A model generated the notes under the pieces. The model searched no databases, was not told the origin of the DNA, and worked only from the letters and a program-made list of their open reading frames with translations. Below are positions 47,655-58,307 of a stretch of 64,000 bases of DNA, piece after piece; the stretch's first letter is position 1, and every line of letters begins with the position of its first letter. This DNA is from Fomitopsis serialis (taxonomy: Eukaryota; Basidiomycota; Agaricomycetes; Polyporales; Fomitopsidaceae): positions 62,001-126,000 of the forward strand of contig NW_025955068.1 of the NCBI RefSeq assembly GCF_022376445.1, given 5' to 3'. The translations under genes were made by a program, and so were the position numbers.

Positions 47655-50094
47655 CTACAGCAGCAACGCCCACGGCCTCCGCCACCCCGGCGCGGGTGCA
47701 GCGCTTGCCTCCCGCGCGCGGCGCCGCTCCTCCTCCCACCGCTCCAGCTCCTGCTTCAGCTTCCGCACGCGCTCGACGTTGAGCGGGTGCGCCGACCCCG
47801 CCCAGCGGTGCGGGAGGACCTTGCCGATGCCCGTGCGTTCCTCGACCACCTCGTCCTTCGGCGCGTGCGCGCACTCGGCGTTGTGTGCGCTCTCCGAGCG
47901 GTTCTCCCAGAAGCGCACGGCGTGCCGCGGGTCGAAGCCCGCGTGTGCGAGCAGTCTGTGCGGGGGGAGGTTAGCGGTGACAGCATTGGGGTGAGGGCGG
48001 GCGGCGTGCTTACCGGGCGGAGACGATGTCCGCCTCGATCTCTTGCTCGTGGCTTGTGCATATCCCAGAGAATTTGGCGAACTCGACGCTGCTTGTTTTC
48101 CATACGCCGGAGATGGCGTCATTGATAAAAGGACCGACTGTGAGTAAATGAGCGCCGCGATCAAATGCTAGAGTCGGTGGGGGACATACAGAGCATGGTG
48201 AAAGGGAACATGAACGTCCTGATGACGTCCGTAGTGATAGTCACGAGGCTCGGCCCGACGATGGACCCGATCGAAAGTGTCTCGATGTGGTGTGAGAGCA
48301 GCAGGTGTGCAACCTCGTGCGCGAGGAGGATGGCGAGCTCGGACGTCTGTTCCTCCGAAGGAGTAGGCCGTGATGGTAAAGGTTGGGCATTGAGGAGGCC
48401 GCCAAAAATGGCAGACCACCAAGAAACCTCTTCCGTAGATGTTAATTCCGGGGAGACAACGCTCTCCGCAGGACACTTCGCCATGATGTCGTCGAGGAAG
48501 CCAGAGTACACCACGATGCCCGCGGCGCCGTCGGGGCCGAACCCATACGAAAACGCGTTGGACGACTCGGGCCTGTCGACGACCAGCAGCGAATACGGCG
48601 GCCCCAGCACAACCTCCTCAGCCGAACGCAAATTTGTCGCCTCCGCCATCCTTCCAATATAGTCTGACTCTCGGAGGCGCGGCCGGAGTGGATAGTCGGA
48701 CGGCGGCGGAAGGGGCACCTCAGTCGCGCCTTCGATCCAGTCTGGCCGGAGCTCTTTCTCGGCCTGGAGGACGGGGATGACACCCTCGAGGCGGCGTAGC
48801 GTCTGTTGGACCCAGCGGTAACGCCAGTCGGAGGGGTCGATGAGCTTGGGCGTGTCCCCGCCAGAGGCGAGAATCTCGCCGACGGCGGCATACCACCCAG
48901 TGCCGGCCAGTTGGAAGGCTATGTCATCCTCTTCCCAAGGGGAGAGTAGAATGAATCTCCATCTGAAAGGTCAGTCGTTAGAGTGTGACTTACAAACCGA
49001 TCAGTTGTGTGCTTCGGATATAGCTCTGACGCAGCTCTGAAATGATGAGCAGTGCTACGAAATAGTGTAAGGAGACTACCGGCTGATTGTGCAATAATGA
49101 GAAGAGGGGGGAAGCCACTGGTGTCGCAGGTGACAGAAGGAATGTCAACATCTGCTTTCAGGTGCAAGGCATAGGTAAGACCGCTGTACGTGGACGATTG
49201 CGTTCCGTGTCATGTCTCACGCAGTCACCGCGATCAATATCAAATGGCTCCAGCGCCGAGACAGCGCCGAGCTATATCAGAAGCACCATAGTAGAGCCAG
49301 AGACATACCTGCCAGTCAACGGCGTTCGTTCAATACCTGCGAGGAGAGTAAATGCTACAACCACGCCTGGGATAAGGAGCAGTATTCGGGTGATCTTCCG
49401 AGCTCTCTTCAAATATGTGATGGCCCTGCGTGCTTTGCCATCGAGGTCCATATCTTTGCCGCGACCAGCTTGTCGCATCTTCTCGATCTTTTCCAGCACT
49501 TTGCGTGAGCGGAATTTCGAAAGGGATGCGAGAGGGATGAAGGTCAGAGCGACGCGGAAGACAGTCTCTGCGACAGTAAGTGCGGTGGATGTCTGTAAGC
49601 AAGCATGGTTATATATCAGCTACACGGCGTCTTCGCCGTGGGGGACAATAGGCCCTTCAAACTGAGCACGGCAAGACGAAATGTCATACATGAACCCAGC
49701 AGAGGACATAGAGTGCACTTCTTGTTTTCGAACGGTGATGGTGATGGCATTGTGCGCTGCCTCTGCTCGATGCATGCTCTGTACTCATTCTAGGGGCCTA
49801 TCAATCCACTTCGGCACATGTAGATGCCTCATACCTTGAAACACCAGATCCAAGGGGGATGAACATCAACTGCCGGGGACTTGAAGCATGGAAATGTCTC
49901 TTCGAGGGAACCGTCGTAGGGCTTTTCGGGGGCAAGCGGGACCGAGACTGGTGAAGGGCGGGTGACGCAAGGACATGAAGAGGTCTGCCATTTGCCGACC
50001 AGCTGCGTGAGGGTAGAGAGCGAATGGCATAGCCCGACCAGCGGCTGACTCCTAGAAATGTGGAAGAAGAGCTACCCAGGACTGAAGCCATCAT
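47655..50094 (-). CDS. OMA1-like M48 metallopeptidase, copy A
   Basis: Mitochondrial inner-membrane-type zinc peptidase related to Oma1, a stress-activated protease. The start ATG at 50094 (a second Met follows). The first exon encodes an Arg/Ser-rich leader ending KRHFHASSPRQLMFIPLG. Next come ALTVAETVFRVALTFIPL, a basic helix, and a membrane segment ILLLIPGVVVAFTLLAGIERTPLTGR. After an intron of about 340 bases come FILLSPWEEDDIAFQLAG, SLLVVDRPESSNAFSYGFGPDG, the zinc motif HEVAHLLLSHH, and the third ligand in EIEADIVSARLLAHAGFDPR. The end is RRPWALLL-TAG at 47655. It is the diverged partner of the rightward copy at 50766. Confidence 0.85.
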
Positions 50095-50765
50095 CGTGGA
50101 CCGTCATAAGCGGAAGGAGGAGGAGACCCTGAGATTGGCGCATACTGCGGGGAGTCGCTACGGGCGTCTACTTGAGGAGGCTCCGCCGCTGCACTGCTCC
50201 GCACTCTGGACCCAGATCGCCATCAGGACTGTATCAAGCGATCACGCTTTCCTGTCATACATTGACCGTGACAACGCTTTCGAGACAGGGACTAAGGACG
50301 AAACTGGGCACAATGTATCGTACTTATTCCGAGTGATGGAGGAGAGGGGACACCCACAGAGGGATCGATTATTACGCATCATGGTGTTAAGTTATGTTCT
50401 GAAGGGGATGTTCACTTCAGCCACTCATTCCGAGCTCCGAGTTTTCGTGTATGCGATCGAGTCTCCCACGGTTCAGGAGGTTGGTTTCCTGTTACGGTAA
50501 TAGTCGCCAGCTGTGAATTTACGCCCCGAGCCAGTTCGAGATGTGAGGGTTATAGGTCCTTCAACTCTGGCCGTGACAGACAGCCTTCTAATGAGAGACC
50601 ACGAAGAGATACATAAAAATGATTCGGCCGAGTCTTGCGAGGATTGATGTAGATGCGAGCGCCGACGAACGCAAGTGGCGGGGCCGGCGCTGGAGTCAGG
50701 GATCGACTGCGTGTGCATGAGTGATATTACTAGCATCCCGACTCCGTCCATCTCAACAATGTGCT
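50095..50765. promoter_or_regulatory. 671-bp divergent region between M48 paralogues
   Basis: The two start codons face away from each other, so this stretch must carry both promoters. A 146-codon open frame overlaps it (50060-50500), but it starts inside copy A on the opposite strand and shows no domain. Confidence 0.45.
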
Positions 50766-52683
50766 ATGTTGCGCCCACTGCTTGGCCGCAGTGCGCCGCC
50801 TCTCCAAGCTTTCACGTTTCGACATGTCCCAGCTCGCGGAGGACTCGCGTGGAGAGGAGGAAGAGAGTGTATGTTCCATCTCGTCCCGAGGGTTGAGGCC
50901 GGGGTGCAGCAACTTCCCCCGTCCGTTTTGATGAATGTACCGAGACGTGCTCGAGCGTTCCACTCAACGCCTCCGAGGAATGGCTTGCCAGTGATACCGT
51001 TGTTTCTCTCGTTCCTCAAGGTATTCATAACGCAGACATTCGAGTCGACCAGACCGACTGACGATAGTTCCCATCGGGATAACCATGTTATCCGCAGACT
51101 TCCAGTGCTATTCAACTAGCGAGCACCGTCTCTCGAATCGCTCTGACGTTCATGCCCATTGCCCTCCTCAACAGGCTCAAGAGCCGCAGGAAGCTTCAGA
51201 GGATTGACGCGAGGATCAAGGACGGCAAGGCCAGCGACTCGGACGAACTGCAGAAGCGACGGGAGACGGTCACCGAGCGGTTGCGCAACAGTACACGACT
51301 CTTCCAACTTGTCCTCTTCACCCCCATCGTCCTCTTCTGGCTCACCATCGTCGCCAGCCTCGAAAGGACGCCGCTCACCGGTCGCTTGCGACTCATCCTC
51401 CTATCTCCCGACGAAGAAGAGGACATCGCCGCTCAGCTCGCGGGGCCGGGCTGGTACCGCGCCATCGGCGAGATCCTCACGCAAAACGGCACTACTCGAC
51501 TCGTCGATCCGGGCGACTGGCGCTACCAGTGGGTCCTCAGCACCCTCCGCCGCCTCGAGAGCGTGATCCCCGTGCTGCAGTACGAGGAAGGGCTCCGGCC
51601 AGACTGGATGGACGGCGGGCCAAATGATATTCCCCAGCCTCCGCCAGCGCAGTATCCTTTGCGTCCTCGCCCGCGTGCGTCCGACTACTTCCGTCGATTC
51701 GCAGAGGCCGCACGACATCGGACCGCGCAGACCCCAGCGCACTCCATACCCGGCCCACCTTACTCTTTGCTGGTAGTTGACGACCCGGACTCGTCCAACG
51801 CGTTCTCGTATGGCTTTGGCCCGGATGGTGGGGGCGGGGTCGTCGTGTTCTCCGGCTTCCTCGAGGACGTCCTGCGCAAGTACCCGCACGCGTTCGTCGA
51901 AGAGCCGCAGCCGACGTCCTGGTGGTCGTACATCTTCGGCAACTTCTTCGGGCTCAGCCCGCGCCCGCCTGCGCACCCCGTACCCACCGAGGAGCAGACC
52001 TCGGAACTTGCGATTCTCCTCGCGCACGAGCTCGCACATCTCGTTCTCACACATCACATCGAGACGCTCTCCACGGGCACCATCATCTGGCCCGGGGTCA
52101 TCACCATCTTCACTGACATCGTCCGCTCCTTGCTATTTCCCGTTACTATGCTCTGTACGTCCCTCGCGCCATTCGCCAGCACATTCAGCTAACCAGGATA
52201 CGTGTAGTTGGGCCGTTCATCAACGATGCCCTCGCCAGCGTCGGCAAAGCAAGCTCGGGCGAGATCTCTCGCATCACCGAGTACTGCACCTCGCAGTCAC
52301 AAGAGGTCGAGGCCGACATCGTCTCCGCAAGGTATGCCTTCCCTCGCGGTCTTAACAACAACTCCTAACCAACTGCTCCCAGACTCCTTGCACACGCCGG
52401 CTTCGACCCGCGGCACGCCATCCACTTCTGGGAGGGCCGCAACGAGACGCCCAAGACGGCAGAGTGCACGCCCGGGCTCGCGGAGGAGATGCAGCGGGCG
52501 GAGGAGACGTCGCTGCTCTACCTCCCCCGCCGGTGGATCGGCTCGTCGCACCCGATCAACCTTGTCCGTGTGCAGAGGCTCAGGGACGAGCTCGACCGCT
52601 GGGAGAAGGCGAGGTTCGCCGCGAGAGAGAAGCGCGAGAAGGAGAGGGGGAAGGCTGCGGATGCTAGCGCTGCGGCAGAGTGA
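50766..52683 (+). CDS. OMA1-like M48 metallopeptidase, copy B
   Basis: Second Oma1-type peptidase, 578 codons in four exons: 50766-51020, 51098-52154, 52208-52331 and 52383-52683. The mitochondrial leader MLRPLLGRSAPPLQAF continues to RRARAFHSTPPRNGLPVIPL. Then follow ALTFMPIALLNRLKSRRKL, a membrane segment LFQLVLFTPIVLFWLTIVASLERTPLTGR, LILLSPDEEEDIAAQLAGPGW, and SLLVVDDPDSSNAFSYGFGPDG. The active site is HELAHLVLTHH, and the third zinc ligand stands in EVEADIVSARLLAHAGFDPR. The C terminus is a charged helix (RLRDELDRWEKARFA). It matches copy A in domain order over the whole length but has fewer introns. All phases fit, with no frame break. Confidence 0.9.
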
Positions 52684-53238
52684 TACGACACATTGCTACG
52701 AGTATTTATTGGTCGGTGTTATCGTTGCTTGGCTCATCTCTCCTGTGTCATGGTTCGTGTAGGTCTTCAGTAGACAGTTCACTCACCGGGTCCGTCAGTG
52801 TATTTGTAGTCGTATTCGAGCGAACATTGCTATGGGGCTGCTTGCTGTACACCCTCACTGTAAAGTACCCTTGTGGTAGTAATCCTAACAACTCCACTCT
52901 GAATCCCAACACCAGAGGCGCGACCGGTATTGTCCAGACGATGGCTACGCAGTAAGCGTATTGCGCCCACAATGTGCTCGGAATACTTGAGGAGCAAAAA
53001 GGAAATGACAAGGGAGGCTTCGAACGAAGCATACATCTGAAAAATTCGTAGTGCGGCTTTGAGCAGGGTCAGTACACGGAATCCCCTAGTAAAAGGCGAG
53101 GGGATTGTCTGATTGTACTAACCCCAGCCGACATTACAGTATGCGTTAGAACGACCTCATACAACCGAGTTTCGCATTTTGTTCAGCCCGCGCGAAGTCA
53201 GCGCCTATCGGGGGCGTGTCACTGTCGGCAAGGACCTG
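52684..53238. other. Intergenic, no gene recognised
   Basis: 3' side of copy B of the peptidase and left flank of the truncated LINE. A short hydrophobic minus-strand frame at 52748-53032 has no domain. Confidence 0.4.
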
Positions 53239-53256
53239 GGCAAGCAAAGGACAGTC
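53239..53256. repeat. Target-site duplication, left copy
   Basis: The 18-mer GGCAAGCAAAGGACAGTC, exactly repeated at 54432-54449. It abuts the poly(T) that marks the 3' end of the minus-strand LINE insertion. Confidence 0.9.
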
Positions 53257-54431
53257 TTTTTTTTTTTTTTTAATTCTCCATGTTTACCCTCCGTACGCTA
53301 CGTACATGTGGAGCCATATATAGTCTGAGCCATACTTGTTCACCCGCCCTGTGGCGACGGAGTGAGGTACAGCGGGTTACGTCGGGCGTCGGGTCGGGCA
53401 CCAATCACAGTAATGCGATCGCGTGCCACTTGCCGTTCCAACGTATCTTGTGACGCGTCTAACAACTGACTCGCCGAGTCTGCAACTAATACAAGCTCGG
53501 GGTCTAGCAGCGCGTCTAAGTCCGGCGTGGGGATGCGTGGCAGGGCACGCATCCCGTGTCGGTCACCGGGAACATCACCGGCAAGGGAGAGCTCAAGCTC
53601 TTCCGAATCTTCACGCAAGAGACCACCCTCAGCGTTGAAGGCCTCCCACGTGTTGAATAGCTCGAGCGCAAAGCACTCGCATTTGGCATCGATGGTCTCA
53701 ATGAACTTTTCAACCTCTTTGTCTGATACGCTGACGTATTGCGGGGGTTTACCCATACGGTTCAGCACTTCTTTCCACTTCCGTTGTTTCCAAACGGTGT
53801 GTGCATTAAGCCTGGCCCAAGCCATGGTGCGCTTGGATCCGGCAGCATGGTCGTCCTTGCATTTCGCAAGAATTTCGGTCCATTCGAAGGACCCGACCCA
53901 TGGGTTCAACTTCAAGAAGTCGAGAACATCAGACGGCTTCCAAGTGCGTTGGAACCGTGAGTAATAAGTGTCCTTCTTTGTTTGGTGCCACCTGAAGGGA
54001 CCAATGAAGGGACTATGGGAGTGCTTTTTGACGCGAAGCCAAAGAGGACACTCGAAGAGCATATGGTCACGGGTTTCCTTATGTCCACCCTGACCGCATA
54101 TGCAATATGCGTTCCCATCTCCGAGGAGATTGAATCGCTCTCTGAACTCCCCGCAAGGGAAATGATTGGTGATAACACGACAAAAGCGAGCAGCGTCTGC
54201 GTTGTTTCCCCATTCGGACAACCCCTTTTTGAAAATAAAGGTAGGGTTGCGAACATTGGTGGGCGTCAATTCCTTGTGCCACCAAAATTTCTTGCCTAAA
54301 TAGGCATTAGGTCGCGCAACAATGGACGGGTCTGGAATGCCCGCCACGTTGGCTCGCTGTACATGATCCGGATGCTTGTAAAGCTCCGCCCATGAGTGAA
54401 GCATTTCCTTCCGAATTTGTTGGAGTCGGAA
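53257..54431 (-). mobile_element. 5'-truncated LINE insertion with poly(A) tail
   Basis: A 1,175-base insertion in minus orientation. It is bounded by an exact 18-bp direct repeat and ends in 15 A residues (T on the plus strand, 53257-53271). It contains only the 3' part of a LINE ORF2, so reverse transcription stopped early, the usual outcome of target-primed insertion. It belongs to a different family from the element at 23-28 kb, whose C terminus and 3' end differ. Confidence 0.9.
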
Positions 54432-54557
54432 GGCAAGCAAAGGACAGTCGCCCACTGGAAATTCATCGAGTTCTGCTTTGCGGGAGGACATATGTAACAC
54501 TAATCGCAGGCTCATCAGTAGACTGTATAATACAGAATCTTGATTCAGACGATCCAT
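53340..54557 (-). pseudogene. LINE ORF2 C-terminal remnant, fused with host flank
   Basis: 405 open codons. The part inside the insertion (up to 54431) carries a Cys/His finger typical of the region after reverse transcriptase in fungal LINEs: FCRVITNHFPCGEFRERFN, CICGQGGHKETRDHMLFECPLW. After that comes a basic Trp-rich stretch (WARLNAHTVWKQRKWKEVL). No endonuclease, reverse transcriptase or RNase H catalytic motif is present. The first 40 or so codons (54432-54557) come from the host site, including the duplicated target sequence, so the ORF start is accidental. The remnant cannot move by itself. Its uninterrupted frame suggests a recent insertion. Confidence 0.8.
54432..54449. repeat. Target-site duplication, right copy
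   Basis: Exact second copy of GGCAAGCAAAGGACAGTC, at the 5' truncation point of the LINE insertion. Confidence 0.9.
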
Positions 54558-54669
54558 TCCTTGAGTACTTCGTTATAACGGATATGATACATGGGTGTCA
54601 CAATCTACGTCTGGTGAGATACTGTCGTTCACGGCCGCCAATACATGCAATCGTAGCCTTTCGTCGTGT

Positions 54670-56106
54670 CTAAGAGATGAAGGTCGCCTCAGCGTAGAAA
54701 ACACCTTCGATCTCTACCGCGCCAGACACGTCTGGGATCAGTCCACTAGGGACAGTAACAGAGAGCTTGCCAGGGTTGAACCACTGTGGCAACGGATCAG
54801 CACAAGCGAGACAGAGCAAGTAGATCGCGGCACCGACCTGGTAAATGTATGGCTTGGTGCCCGCGGCGTAGGCAATCATCGTCTTGATTACGGCTGGGAT
54901 CTCCGCCAGCACGTCCACCTTCTCCACGAGGCCATTGTATGCACTGGGTTGGCCGACATCGAGGACGAGCGTAGCGTCGATGTTGCCCTGTACATCGGGC
55001 AGGATGGATGGCGCTGCCCATCGGAAGGTCAGCTCCGTCGGTGCGTTGTAGCCAGTGTCCGCATCGTGCGCCGTCTTCGTATGGACTGCACGCGACTTTA
55101 CCTCCGCTGTCTCTGACAGAGGCTCGTCGGGGTATTTGGTCTCCGCCGTGACGGCTACAAGCTTGCCTCCGAGCACGAGCGAGCCGACGTTGACCGCGAC
55201 GAAGCCGGAGCCCGCCCCCTGGCGCCCGTACGTGTCGATGGTGGTGAACTCCATTTGGATGGCGCTGCACCCGCCGTGCGCCTCGCTGACGAAGTGGCCG
55301 AAGTTCCAGCGCGCGGCTACGAGGTTGGGACGCATGCCCTGGATCGCGTGCACGAACATACCGGGGCCTTTCACAGATTCTGCGCGCCCGCTGCGGATGA
55401 TGGTCCCCGTGGTGGCGGTCAGCGGCCAGATCTTATGGATAACGTATCCCTCAGGATTCGCGACGTCATGCCCGAAGTACGAGAAGCCGCCCTTGGGGCC
55501 CTTGCCAACCTTCCAGCCTGGAGCAGACGCAGGACGACGAACGTCGAGGGAGATCTGTAGGTCGTCTGAGAGGTTGACCCGAACGGCATAGGACTCTGCG
55601 AATTCGTCTCCTGGGTGGTCTTTGTGCGTAATGCTGAATTGATCGGCTTTGCTTGAGCGTTTGTCGAGCCCCGGCGGTGGGGTGACGAAGTTGCCGACAT
55701 TTATGGACTTCCAGATGCGCTGCTTCGTCTTCGGATTGTACAGCTTGCAGGTGAACTGGACAGTAGGGTACCACACGCTGGCATGGCGTCAACGTTCGCG
55801 CGAAAGCCTGGCGCCATGGAGACTCACCCAACCGCAGAGTGAATAATTTGACACATCAAGTGCGACCCATCATCCAGGATCTGGTACCATATTTGCGTCT
55901 CGACAGAAAAGCCTCCCGGGCACGTCCACTCCGTGTCCTTTGGCTCAAGTTCACCGAAGAGCTCCGATGCGCTCTTCCCTGTACTGACAGGGTGGAAATT
56001 GGGCGCCTTCGGGTCGACTGGTGCGGATGTGCTGTGCAGACAAGCACCTCAGCACAATCGAATTGTATGAGACATATCGCACTTACGAGAAGAACGAGGA
56101 GAACAT
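54670..56106 (-). CDS. SVF1: Survival factor Svf1-like protein
   Basis: Fungal Svf1 family, linked in yeast to survival of oxidative stress and diauxic shift and to sphingolipid handling. Three exons, 56106-56087, 56031-55828 and 55777-54670, give 443 codons in frame. The first exon is 20 bases (MFSSFFS). Family stretches are APNFHPVSTGKSASELFGEL, DTEWTCPGGFSVETQIWYQ, WKSINVGNFVTPPPGLDKRS, KADQFSITHKDHPGDEF, GPKGGFSYFGHD, HAIQGMRPNLVAARWNF, AIQMEFTTIDTYGRQGAGSG, LVEKVDVLAEIPAVIKT and the end EGVFYAEATFIS. Both lipocalin-like halves are present. Near the end, GTKPYIYQVGAAIYLLCLACADPLPQWFNPGKL holds a hydrophobic insertion (VGAAIYLLCLACADPLPQ) that may be an unspliced short intron of about 54 bases. 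Confidence 0.9.
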
Positions 56107-56662
56107 GATGGGTGCGTCGAGGGAGTGCACCAAGCCGGACGCCGGTACACACTCGAGTGAGGAGCATGCATTCGGCTGGTCCCGCAAGGCGCCTTTTCAG
56201 GAAAGATACCGGCCCGGCGGGGACCTCCCAGCGTCGTCCATAAGTGGTGCTCTGGAGTCTCGGAGACCGTGGCAGGCGACGCCCGCCTTGCGTCCACCCG
56301 GCACATGCATATGCTTACGTCCGTCAGAGTGCTCATGACCGCAAGCCAACCGCCAGCTGCTATCATCGCGCCTTCGAAGATGTAACTTACAAATGTATAG
56401 AATCCGTGCCGAGTTGGCAATTGACTCGTGAACATGACGCTCACCGCAAGTGATCGTTTGTCTCCGTCGAACCCGAGGTCTCACTGACCCGTCAGTATAT
56501 AACGGAGCTTGCCTAAGCCCGGTGAAGACGTGAGTCGCAGTACGCCGAACGCGCAGACTGAAGGTTTACTCACAGCCGCCATAGAGTCACTCACATTCAC
56601 CGCTGTGTGCTCGCTGTCTGTGGAGTGCTTATTTCGCACAATCTCACTTCCCCCACAGACCG

Positions 56663-58098
56663 ATGTCTAAACGGATGTCCGACGGTCACGAGAGACTCTC
56701 TGAGAGAGTGAGTAGAGCGCAGAGTTAGCTCATGGGAACATCGCGGACTGACACGTCTACCGGTCTCTCAGAGACTCCTCCGTGAGCACAGGGTCCCGCC
56801 TTCACCAGTCTGCAACCTACCCTGCGAACTACGAGACACGGTCATAGACCTACTGCATACAGACCATGGATCTTTGAAAGCCTGCAGCTTGACATGTCGG
56901 GCATGGCTCCCACGCGCACGCTACCACCTCTTCCGCACCATTTCCATAGATAGAGGCCGCACCGGGGACGCGTTTGCACACCTACTACGATCGTCGCCCA
57001 CCATATCCACTCACATCCAGGACGTCGAGATCAATGGTAGTCAGAGTCAATCCAACTGGTGGACCACCGACCACCGCAAGGGCATGTTCCCCTGGCCCAC
57101 TCTCGGTCCGCCTACCCGTGGACACACAGAGACCGATCTGACAGAGGCGGATACCTGGCTCCGACGTATTCTCCCCGAGGACACACATCTTCTGGCGAAA
57201 GTCAAATCGCTGCGAATTTCGGCTTTGCCCTTGGGCGGAACCCTTACCGTCGCTCTGCAACCTCATTTCGAGAACGTCAAGGTGCTGTCCGTCGACGGAT
57301 GCAAGGCCCTTGCGTTCGGCGACTTTATTACGTTCCTTCGCGCGTTCCCTCATCTCGAGTCGCTTCATCTACTCGCTATACAGTGGCTGCCTGGAAGGAG
57401 CCATCAGAGTGAAGAGTGTGCCAAGTCCCTCCCTCGAATGCGCTCTCTAGAACTGTCTCACAAAGTGGATGCGGCACCATTTGTCTCGTGGTTGATCGAC
57501 GAAGAGGCGCACAGCGAGGTCACGTCGCTCAATTGCTCCGTATCCGGGCAGAAATGCGCATCAGCCATCAGTCAGCTACTAAAGGCTTTGGGTCCTACGC
57601 TGCGACGCTTCGTGGTAGGATTCCGCGAGACGGGCGATGGTGCAGGTGGGTATACATTCGTCCGTCCAGATTCCCATTATTGACAAGGAACTCCCAGACG
57701 TCCTGCGAAAGAGCGCGCTGGAACTGACCCATTCGACCGGATTGCGTAGCCTCCGTATCCAATGCTCTACCGCCAGTTCCACACTACTACAGTCTTCATA
57801 CCGACCCTCTCTGTCATGGATCGTAATCTTACTCGCCACCGCGAACTCGTCACTGCTCAAAGAGCTGACGATCTCTATCAGCGCATCTGATCTGTGCGCA
57901 CTGAACATGGAAGGCCTTGACGTCGTACTCTCTCATGTACGCTATGGCGGCCTGGAGCGCGTCATATTCGAAATCGACTTCCAGAAACAACCTATGGACA
58001 GGTCTCAAATCTCGCGGGTTAGCACGCGGATGGTCGCCGTGTGGAGAAGAGGGCTTCTGCGTTTCGTGGTCGTTGGAACTGATGCCAATGGGTTCTGA
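56663..58098 (+). CDS. F-box/LRR-like protein with an apparent frame break
   Basis: Exon 1 (56663-56707) encodes MSKRMSDGHERLSER. Exon 2 begins at 56772. The segment VCNLPCELRDTVIDLLHTD...LKACSLTCRAWLPRARYHLF is the F-box-like N terminus common in mushroom-forming fungi, normally a Skp1 contact in ubiquitin ligases. Leucine-rich repeats follow (VKSLRISALPL, VKVLSVDGC, HLESLHLLAIQWL, MRSLELSHKV). The frame ends with TGA at 57683, but the same kind of sequence resumes in the next frame (LRSLRIQCSTA, LLKELTISIS, LERVIFEID) to TGA at 58098. The switch lies at about 57640-57655 and cannot be removed by a normal intron. It is either a sequencing error or real truncation. Confidence 0.65.
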
Positions 58099-58307
58099 GT
58101 AGGTCTCAGTGGTAACTTGTAGCCTCTTGTAGCCGACCGGATGGCGCTAACTTCGGCCACATAGGTACTCTAACCACCCGTTTTACTGCGCCAACTATCA
58201 TTCTATACGCGTGCCATTACATTCACAAATACTAGCCCCATCGAATAGTCCCAAGTTCGTGACTTGCTATATGTGATCGGTCGCTACAAGGGTATTTATT
58301 AGAATAA

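Noticed and set aside
50060..50500. 146-codon plus-strand ORF between the M48 paralogues
   Set aside because: It starts inside the first exon of copy A on the other strand, has no domain and no exon structure; it is more likely chance in a promoter region.
52748..53032. Hydrophobic minus-strand ORF suggesting a membrane protein
   Set aside because: Too short, no start or splice context, and no partner exons.
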